From Candidatus Heimdallarchaeota archaeon (GTDB taxonomy: Archaea > Asgardarchaeota > Heimdallarchaeia > Heimdallarchaeales > Heimdallarchaeaceae), in the NCBI GenBank assembly GCA_030628305.1, contig DAOVRE010000134.1:1-5413 (forward strand): a stretch of 5,413 bases of DNA, written 5' to 3'. Position numbers and translations under genes: made by a program. Positions 1-4,487 of the stretch are shown here, in pieces. Under the pieces are notes generated by a model. The model did not search any database, had not been told where the DNA came from, and saw only the letters and a program-made list of their open reading frames with translations. The first letter of the stretch is position 1. Every line of letters starts with the position of its first letter.

Positions 1-212
1 ACTTTAACCTTTCTTGGAGGTTTTTTAATACCTCTTTCCCAAAGAAATTCGTTTAATTCATTAGTAATCACAACAAAATCAGCTTTAGTGTGTTTAACGA
101 TAAAAGCCTTTAGCATCCTAACGGCTTTTGGTGTTCTTTTATACGGTGCTGTTTTATTTAATTTTGGGTAAAATGGGATAGTATAAATACTTTCAATAGC
201 TTCTTGAGACAT
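1..212 (-). CDS. rpl31e: Large ribosomal subunit protein L31e (eL31), C-terminus cut by window edge
   Basis: L31e is a small protein of the archaeal/eukaryotic large ribosomal subunit, sited near the peptide exit tunnel. Translating the minus strand from the ATG at 212 gives an uninterrupted 70-residue reading that begins MSQEAIESIYTIPFYPKLNK. It continues through the family-typical segments TPKAVRMLKAFIVKHTKAD and VVITNELNEFLWERGIKKPP. No stop is reached, so the last 15-20 residues expected for an archaeal L31e lie outside the window. A good Shine-Dalgarno (AAGGAGT, complement of about 221-227) lies 9-10 nt before the ATG, directly after the L39e stop, which supports this start and translational coupling. 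It is the last visible gene of the S19e-PDCD5-L39e-L31e operon. In many archaea eIF6 and L18a/LX follow; that is family knowledge and not visible here. Confidence 0.95.
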   Translation of the reverse strand, partial: MSQEAIESIYTIPFYPKLNKTAPYKRTPKAVRMLKAFIVKHTKADFVVITNELNEFLWERGIKKPPRKVK

Positions 213-225
213 ATTCTATAACTCC

Positions 226-381
226 TTATCTTTTTATTCTAGTTGAACGCCATTTTCTGCGTTTAGGATGATTACGAAAGCGACGATTTGTTCTAATAAC
301 GCACCAGCTGGGTACGGGGTTGTTGGTTTTCATTTCTTTCGCATATCTCAGCTTTTTTCCTAAATTTCTATATCTTGCCAT
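226..381 (-). CDS. rpl39e: Large ribosomal subunit protein L39e (eL39)
   Basis: L39e is a tiny, very basic protein of the archaeal/eukaryotic large subunit that lines the peptide exit tunnel. The minus-strand reading from the ATG at 381 is 51 residues, the normal length of the family. It opens MARYRNLGKKLRYAKEMKTN and holds the diagnostic core TNRRFRNHPKRRKWR (residues 31-45), ending TRIKR. The start A is shared with the TAA stop of the PDCD5-like gene (sequence TAATG, 1-nt overlap), so the two are translationally coupled. A modest ribosome-binding match (AAGGCGAT) sits inside the end of the upstream gene. Its stop is followed at once by the L31e Shine-Dalgarno. Genes this short are often missed by automatic ORF callers; length, composition, motif and operon position all agree. 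Confidence 0.95.
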   Translation of the reverse strand: MARYRNLGKKLRYAKEMKTNNPVPSWCVIRTNRRFRNHPKRRKWRSTRIKR

Positions 382-719
382 TATAATCGCCTTATTTCTA
401 CCTTTGTCTCTCGTTTTTGTCCTTGAATTTTACGAAGGATTTCTTTTAATTGTTCATCATTGATTTTTTCCTTTACTCCTCCTTGCTGTGCAATTTGAAT
501 TAATCTTAATTCTACAGCTTCAGCAACTTGAGGACGGACAAGTTTAACATTAGCAAGCCTTTGTCTAGCTTCTTCAGTAAGAATTTGACGTAGTATTGAT
601 TGCTTCTGAGCTTCAAGATTTGCTTTTTGCTCTTCTTGAGCTTGTGAAGCAGCTTGTTGTTCTTGTATCTGAGCAAATTTTTTTTGCCTTATAGCTTCCA
701 ATTCTTCATCATTATACAT
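381..719 (-). CDS. PDCD5-like DNA-binding protein (archaeal TFAR19/PDCD5 family)
   Basis: This 112-residue protein matches the archaeal homologues of human programmed cell death protein 5. They are small helical proteins reported to bind DNA, with an unclear physiological role. The visible signature is the opening MYNDEELEAIRQKKFAQIQE, then a Gln/Glu/Ala-rich helical stretch (about 15-40), then a helical core containing ILRQILTEEARQRLANVKLV (42-61) and LIQIAQQGGVKEKINDEQLK (73-92). The length is normal for archaeal members. The ATG at 719 has a clear Shine-Dalgarno (GGAGAG, complement of about 729-734), so the start is well supported. It lies 66 nt after S19e and its stop overlaps the L39e start by 1 nt. 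The order S19e-PDCD5-L39e-L31e is conserved in many archaea, which suggests co-expression with ribosome production. The molecular function is not determined by the sequence. Confidence 0.95.
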   Translation of the reverse strand: MYNDEELEAIRQKKFAQIQEQQAASQAQEEQKANLEAQKQSILRQILTEEARQRLANVKLVRPQVAEAVELRLIQIAQQGGVKEKINDEQLKEILRKIQGQKRETKVEIRRL

Positions 720-785
720 CTGCTTAATCTCTCCTATTGGTCAGCTACTAATGTTTTGTTTTTTATTGCATTATTGATTATGATC

Positions 786-1250
786 CTAATATCTATCTAA
801 CTCAGGAATCTGTCTTTTGATCTCTGATGAGAGCTTATCTACGAAAGAGTGACCTTTAGGAGTAATGATGCGACCTATTGTGACTCTGCTTTTACTTCCG
901 AGACCAATTTTCTTTTGAATATAACCTGCTTTTTCAAGTTGTTGTAACACTTTGCGAATAACTGCACCACTTCCTCTAGCAAAGTGCTCAGGTCTGACTC
1001 CTCTTCTATATCGACCACCATAAGCAATTCGAAGCTTCGAAACGCCGATTGGACCATAAAAATATATTTTTCTCAAGATAGAAGCAGCTCTAATGTGCCA
1101 CCAATCATGTTGAGTAGGAGTGCTTTCTTTATGAACTCCAGTTTTTGCGAACTTAGCCCATTCTGGTGGTTTTATTTCTGTTTCTTTTTTCAATTCTTCT
1201 ACAATTCTTGAAATTAACATATCAGCTGGTACATCATAAGCTGTTGGCAT
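786..1250 (-). CDS. rps19e: Small ribosomal subunit protein S19e (eS19)
   Basis: S19e is an archaeal/eukaryotic small-subunit protein with a winged-helix fold, located in the head of the 30S/40S and needed for 18S maturation in eukaryotes. The 154-residue reading has the family signatures in order: AYDVPADMLI (4-13), PPEWAKFAKTGVHKE (28-42), DWWHIRAASILRKIY (49-63), the basic loop YGGRYRRGVRPEHFARGSG (77-95), LEKAGYI (105-111) and GRIITPKG (126-133). The length is normal. I chose the ATG at 1250 because archaeal S19e proteins usually begin MxTxYDVPA and a weak Shine-Dalgarno-like GAGTGA precedes it. An in-frame GTG at 1259 would add three residues and cannot be excluded. It is the first gene of the ribosomal operon, with a probable promoter and leader palindrome upstream. 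Confidence 0.96.
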   Translation of the reverse strand: MPTAYDVPADMLISRIVEELKKETEIKPPEWAKFAKTGVHKESTPTQHDWWHIRAASILRKIYFYGPIGVSKLRIAYGGRYRRGVRPEHFARGSGAVIRKVLQQLEKAGYIQKKIGLGSKSRVTIGRIITPKGHSFVDKLSSEIKRQIPELDRY

Positions 1251-1276
1251 ATTTTTCACTCATTTTCATTTTAACG

Positions 1277-1294
1277 CTAGAGAGAGCTCTATAG
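1277..1294. repeat. 18-bp imperfect palindrome in the S19e leader
   Basis: The sequence CTAGAGAGAGCTCTATAG is an inverted repeat in which seven of nine symmetric base pairs match (mismatches at the fourth and central pairs). It lies 27-44 nt before the S19e ATG, between the candidate TATA box and the start codon. It could be an operator or a short RNA hairpin in the operon leader, or it may be chance. Confidence 0.4.
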
Positions 1295-1324
1295 TGCTTT
1301 TTCAGTGTCTCGGGAACAATCCAT

Positions 1325-1334
1325 GTTTAAAAAG
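1325..1334 (-). promoter_or_regulatory. Candidate TATA box of the S19e-PDCD5-L39e-L31e operon
   Basis: The minus strand reads CTTTTTAAAC, a reasonable archaeal TATA match, with an A-containing segment (AGTAAT) upstream where a BRE would lie. A start about 25 nt downstream would be near 1302, giving a leader of about 50 nt that includes the palindrome at 1277-1294. No other match as good is seen at a suitable distance, but AT-rich DNA makes such matches common. Confidence 0.4.
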
Positions 1335-1495
1335 ATTACTTTGCTAGTTAAATGACATTGTCTGTAATGACGATATTTACGTAATTTGAAGTATGCATTT
1401 GGGTTTTCAGAGATCAGTAAAAATGAACCAAAACTTTGCTATTCAATCACCATTTTTGCTACCTACGCTGCATAAAAGTTTTTTAAAATTGAGCA

Positions 1496-1756
1496 ATGAT
1501 CATAAAAATAGATATAAAGCTGTTGGATACTATAACGATAGCGGAAGTAAATCTTTTGAATACCACAAATGGAAACAAAGGCAGGAAATGGAAAGAAATA
1601 TTCTCTTACGTTGATGATTTATTCATTATTTTTGGAATACTGCTTAATGGAGCCAGTGCGATTGTGAGTTTAATAGAAGGTCATCTAATCGCCGGACTAA
1701 TTCTCGTTCTATGTGAAATAGCATTAATAGTTGCCTATGTTTTGAAAATAATTTAA
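1496..1756 (+). CDS. Hypothetical small membrane protein, two predicted transmembrane helices
   Basis: I do not recognise a family. The 86-residue reading has a polar, basic N-terminal part (about 1-38), then two hydrophobic segments at about 42-60 (around LFIIFGILLNGASAIVSLI) and 64-83 (around LIAGLILVLCEIALIVAYVL) joined by the tight turn EGH. It ends in KII. This looks like a helical hairpin with both ends on the same side of the membrane. The ATG at 1496 has no convincing Shine-Dalgarno. A different frame is open from 1393 to 1614 and overlaps the first 40 codons with protein-like composition. The true product may therefore start upstream in that frame and be joined to the membrane part by a frameshift, or the gene may start at 1496 as listed. 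It converges on the GTPase gene with a 13-nt gap. The membrane half is the more reliable part. Confidence 0.45.
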   Translation: MIIKIDIKLLDTITIAEVNLLNTTNGNKGRKWKEIFSYVDDLFIIFGILLNGASAIVSLIEGHLIAGLILVLCEIALIVAYVLKII

Positions 1757-1769
1757 AATGTTATTTGTT

Positions 1770-2468
1770 TTAATCGTCATCTGAAGAATATTTATCGACG
1801 ATATATTCACCAAGAATTCGAAACGCTTCATCAATATTTTCTCCAGTTTTTGCAGATGTTTCAAGAAAGAAGTTCTCGATTTTATGCTCTTTTGTTTTCT
1901 TGTTGAGCCCTTCAATGAACTCTTGAGCTTCTTCCACTGTAACTGCATGATTTTCAAGATCCATTTTATTTGAAAGGATAATGACTGGAACTACCCCTCT
2001 TCCGCTATATTGATACAGCTCTTGGATCCAATTAGTAAGATTGTGGAAGGTTTCTTTTCTTGTAATATCAAATACTGCTAAAGCTCCAAAACACCCTTTA
2101 AAAAATCGAGGACGGACATTTTTAAACATAGGTTGCCCAGCTAGATCCCAAATCTGATACTTGATTTGGTAGTTATCTATGGTCTTTGTAGTTGCTGCAA
2201 AATCAGCTCCTAATGTTGTCAAGTGCTCTTTTTCAAACCCTAGACCAAGATAATTATTTCGAATTGAGGTTTTACCAACAGCAGAATCACCAATTAATAC
2301 TATTTTTACCATATAAACATTCAATTGCTGTGATTCAGTACTTTGACCTTCAATTTCGTTGGTGTCTTTCTCTTCTTTTGTATGCTTCTTAATATTGTCT
2401 TCAAAGAGAACTACCCCTTTATCTGACCCTTTATCAGACTTCTTTGGAGATTTCTTTTTATCGGACAT
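1770..2468 (-). CDS. Rab-like small GTPase (Ras superfamily, Asgard-type)
   Basis: This is a Ras-superfamily GTP-binding switch protein of 232 residues. All five G motifs are visible: G1/P-loop GDSAVGKTS (60-68), switch I threonine in LTTLGADF (83-90, probably T85), G3 WDLAGQP (107-113) with the catalytic-type Gln 112, G4 NKMD (167-170) and G5 ETSAKTGE (203-210). Rab-like features include the W before DxAGQ and the segment ALAVFDITRKETF (129-141). Asgard archaea carry many such GTPases; this is the strongest taxonomic clue in the window. Two oddities are a 52-residue Lys/Asp/Glu/Ser-rich N-terminal extension before the usual domain start (M53) and an acidic tail (SSDDD) with no C-terminal cysteine for prenylation. 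The ATG at 2468 fits a TATA box 23-36 nt upstream with a very short leader. M53 is an alternative start but lacks a Shine-Dalgarno. Partners and pathway are unknown. Confidence 0.95.
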   Translation of the reverse strand: MSDKKKSPKKSDKGSDKGVVLFEDNIKKHTKEEKDTNEIEGQSTESQQLNVYMVKIVLIGDSAVGKTSIRNNYLGLGFEKEHLTTLGADFAATTKTIDNYQIKYQIWDLAGQPMFKNVRPRFFKGCFGALAVFDITRKETFHNLTNWIQELYQYSGRGVVPVIILSNKMDLENHAVTVEEAQEFIEGLNKKTKEHKIENFFLETSAKTGENIDEAFRILGEYIVDKYSSDDD

Positions 2469-2490
2469 ATTATCAGCCTACAATGAATTT

Positions 2491-2504
2491 TATTAATATA
2501 AAAA
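2491..2504 (-). promoter_or_regulatory. TATA box of the Rab-like GTPase gene
   Basis: The minus strand reads TTTTTATATTAATA, a strong archaeal TATA-type element. Its centre is about 30 nt before the ATG at 2468, so transcription would begin only a few bases before that codon. This supports the longer GTPase reading with its charged N-terminal extension, and a near-leaderless mRNA. Confidence 0.6.
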
Positions 2505-2522
2505 CATGTGCCTTACTTTTTC

Positions 2523-2556
2523 AAACATTGTTAAGCATCATAATTCAACAATGTTT
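2523..2556. promoter_or_regulatory. Candidate operator: perfect 10-bp inverted repeat between divergent promoters
   Basis: AAACATTGTT (2523-2532) and its exact reverse complement AACAATGTTT (2547-2556) are separated by 14 nt. Each arm is itself almost fully symmetric: AACATTGTT and AACAATGTT are both 9-bp palindromes around a central A/T. The element can therefore be read as two copies of AACAWTGTT with centres 23 bp apart, a little over two helical turns. It lies between the TATA box of the GTPase gene and that of the acetyltransferase gene, a natural place for a dimeric regulator acting on both. A structured RNA or terminator is less likely, because neither flanking gene should be transcribed across it. 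Confidence 0.5.
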
Positions 2557-2564
2557 TAACGAGA

Positions 2565-2575
2565 TTTTTATTAAA
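2565..2575 (+). promoter_or_regulatory. TATA box of the tandem acetyltransferase gene
   Basis: TTTTTATTAAA is centred 27 nt before the ATG at 2597, the spacing expected for a leaderless archaeal transcript. This decides the start: the upstream in-frame extension to 2444 would place this box, the inverted repeat and the opposing promoter inside a coding region. Confidence 0.6.
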
Positions 2576-2596
2576 GTAAGGATTCTTGTTAATATA

Positions 2597-3673
2597 ATGA
2601 AGATTTATAGCTATGATCGGAAGGATTTGTCAGAAATGTCCTCTCTTATCAACATATGTTTCAAAACAAAATATAATACAGCATTTTTTGAAAGATCGAT
2701 TTTTCAGAGACCAGGAATTGATTTTGAGGGTTCTATCATTATAAAAAAAGATAATGAAATAATAGCTAATACAACATTAACAAGAAGAAAATTAAGATTT
2801 AAAAAGGAAGAATTGGATTTATTGGCTATTGATTATGTAGTTACACATCCTAATCACAGGGGAAAAGGGCTTGCAAAAACAATGATGAACCGGTCTATAG
2901 ATTATGCAAAAGAGAAAGGTTTGGATGGTCTTTTCCTATCTGCCGATCCTAAATATCATGCAAGAGACATATATGCAAAAATTGGCTTTCAAGAAGTAGA
3001 ACAAGCTTCAGTAGCGGTTAGAATGACAGATTATGCTGCAACATGGTCTGGTTTCGAATTACCCTACAAATTGCTTGTTCTTTCATTACCTCTCTCCAAA
3101 ACAATAAATATTTTTCATAAGAAATCGAACTTACCAGTAAATTTAGCGGATGAATCTGACATTGATTCTTTCTTAAAAAGTGTGAAAGATCATTTTGGTG
3201 ACAATTTTGGATATACTTCTTTGACCCAAGAAAAGTGGGAATGGATAAAAGATTGTTCTATAAATGAAAACTTTCCAATAGCTCTGATGGTTATGTTAAA
3301 CGATGAAATAATTGCTGGATGTCGTGTTAGTATATTTCAACCATCTTTTGCTAAAATCAACCCGTTTGTAGGAATCATCTCAGATATTTTTGCTAAAGCT
3401 AAAAGTAGAAAAAAGCAGAAACAGTTGATGAGAAACCTTGTGCTCCAGTCAATTGAGATTCTCAAAGAACATACCATACCAACAGTTATTTCTATAGTTT
3501 CGAAATCTTCACCAGCTTCAGAATCTCTAGTAAATTCAGGTTTCTTCCTGCTTGAAAAGATAGCATACATGTTTTATCCTTTAACTCAGAAATTGAAAGA
3601 TAACTTAAAACGAGCAGAGATTGAAGATATTCCTTGGTATTATATCCAAGAACACCTCTTAGGAATGCCTTGA
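2597..3673 (+). CDS. GNAT-type N-acetyltransferase with a degenerate second GNAT-like half
   Basis: The product is 358 residues. GNAT enzymes transfer an acyl group from acyl-CoA to an amine; the substrate here is unknown. The N-terminal half (about 1-145) is a normal GNAT domain. A beta strand IDYVVTHP leads into the acetyl-CoA pyrophosphate loop HRGKGLA (87-93), and LFLSADPKYHARDIYAKIGF (112-131) forms the later strand/helix with the usual xIGF ending. The C-terminal half (about 180-330) looks like a second copy: it has the strand pair IALMVMLNDEIIAGCRVS and the ending SESLVNSGFFLLE, but no R/Q-x-x-G-x-G/A loop. That loop is replaced by a segment with RKKQKQLM. It is therefore probably a two-domain protein with one active site, as in other tandem GNATs. 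The ATG at 2597 is preferred over an in-frame ATG at 2444 because of the TATA box at 2565-2575. It is divergent from the GTPase and convergent with the MBL gene (11-nt gap). Confidence 0.85.
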   Translation: MKIYSYDRKDLSEMSSLINICFKTKYNTAFFERSIFQRPGIDFEGSIIIKKDNEIIANTTLTRRKLRFKKEELDLLAIDYVVTHPNHRGKGLAKTMMNRSIDYAKEKGLDGLFLSADPKYHARDIYAKIGFQEVEQASVAVRMTDYAATWSGFELPYKLLVLSLPLSKTINIFHKKSNLPVNLADESDIDSFLKSVKDHFGDNFGYTSLTQEKWEWIKDCSINENFPIALMVMLNDEIIAGCRVSIFQPSFAKINPFVGIISDIFAKAKSRKKQKQLMRNLVLQSIEILKEHTIPTVISIVSKSSPASESLVNSGFFLLEKIAYMFYPLTQKLKDNLKRAEIEDIPWYYIQEHLLGMP

Positions 3674-3684
3674 AATTATCCTGC

Positions 3685-4407
3685 CTATTCATGTATCTCT
3701 GGGATTCTATGTATAATGAGATGATTTTTTGCTAATTTTCCTAATTCCTTTGCTTGAGATACTGAGAGATGATAGTTAGATGGCTCTCCTTCATGTGTAC
3801 CTTCTATAATAGCTAAATCTGCACCTGTGATGTGAGATCTGAGCAATTCAAAATAGCCCGTATCACCCGTATAAACAATAGTTTCTTCTTTCTTGCTGAC
3901 AATGAAGCCTATCGCAGGAATTTTAGGGAGTTCATCACCACCAATAAGAGAACCTCGATGTTTTACTGGGAAAGATTTGATAGTAATATCCTGAACACTT
4001 TGTTCTGAATCAATATCTATGATTTCATACTCGAAAGGGGTGCTGTCTTCATAACTTTCTTGAAAGGTTCTAACCAAACCTTGAAGCTCTATGACATTAG
4101 GTGAAGATATTATTCTCAATCTTTTCTTTCGATTAAGCATCCTGAAAAAAGCCAGAAGAGAAAAGATGCTTCCGACATGATCAAAATGACCATGAGATAT
4201 TAACACAGTATCAATGTTGTCGTAATGAGTTCTAGGAAGCGCGATAAGGTCTCTAAGGATACCGTCCCCTACATCCATTAAAATGTTGGAACCCGTATCA
4301 ATGTCATTTACTAAAATTTGCGTAGCAACACCAGCTAAAGAACAGAGTATTTTAACACGAAAATGTCGCCCTTTCCAGTCCCAGTTAACCTTAATATCAG
4401 AAGGCAT
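3685..4407 (-). CDS. Metallo-beta-lactamase-fold metal-dependent hydrolase (RNase Z-like group)
   Basis: This 240-residue protein has the metal-binding order of the MBL superfamily: SHGHFDH (71-77; H72, H74, D76, H77), a third-motif histidine in VKHRG (H150), the bridging aspartate in YTGDTGY (D182), an HLS element (213-215) and a late histidine near the C-terminus (H233). Strands such as TVLISHGHFDH and ETIVYTGDTGY are typical. The arrangement resembles the RNase Z/ElaC-like hydrolases, but at 240 residues it is shorter than a usual RNase Z (about 300), and I see no obvious exosite arm. A tRNA 3'-processing role is therefore not shown; phosphodiesterase or other hydrolase activity is equally possible. 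The last motif reads LIIHRIPE rather than the common L-x-L-T-H-I, so the terminal ligand may be shifted. The ATG at 4407 has no clear Shine-Dalgarno; an AT-rich box about 25 nt upstream (near 4428-4436, GATATTT on the minus strand) fits a leaderless start. Confidence 0.88.
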   Translation of the reverse strand: MPSDIKVNWDWKGRHFRVKILCSLAGVATQILVNDIDTGSNILMDVGDGILRDLIALPRTHYDNIDTVLISHGHFDHVGSIFSLLAFFRMLNRKKRLRIISSPNVIELQGLVRTFQESYEDSTPFEYEIIDIDSEQSVQDITIKSFPVKHRGSLIGGDELPKIPAIGFIVSKKEETIVYTGDTGYFELLRSHITGADLAIIEGTHEGEPSNYHLSVSQAKELGKLAKNHLIIHRIPEIHE

Positions 4408-4459
4408 ACATTACAAAGAACATGAGTGCAAATATCTCTTTCTATTTTTCCGATATCTT

Positions 4460-4472
4460 TTTACTTTAATAT
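4460..4472 (+). promoter_or_regulatory. Possible TATA box of the TPR gene
   Basis: TTACTTTAATATT lies about 22 nt (centre to start codon) before the ATG at 4488, a spacing that would give a leaderless message. The match is weaker than those of the GTPase and acetyltransferase genes. The region is AT-rich, so this is a tentative call. Confidence 0.3.
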
Positions 4473-4487
4473 TGAATAATGGGCATA

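Noticed and set aside
875..1211. Open frames on both strands within S19e (875-1057 minus, 984-1211 plus)
   Set aside because: They overlap the S19e gene in other frames. S19e has full-length family signatures and these do not.
1724..2392. Open frames 1724-1957 minus and 2192-2392 plus
   Set aside because: They are alternative frames inside the GTPase gene, whose five G motifs establish the real frame.
2444..2596. Upstream in-frame extension of the acetyltransferase gene (adds 51 residues)
   Set aside because: It would overlap the start of the GTPase gene and contain both TATA boxes and the inverted repeat. The GNAT domain begins normally at the ATG at 2597.
3337..3692. Two minus-strand open frames of 77 and 66 codons
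   Set aside because: They lie opposite the end of the well-supported acetyltransferase gene and show no recognisable motif or start signal.
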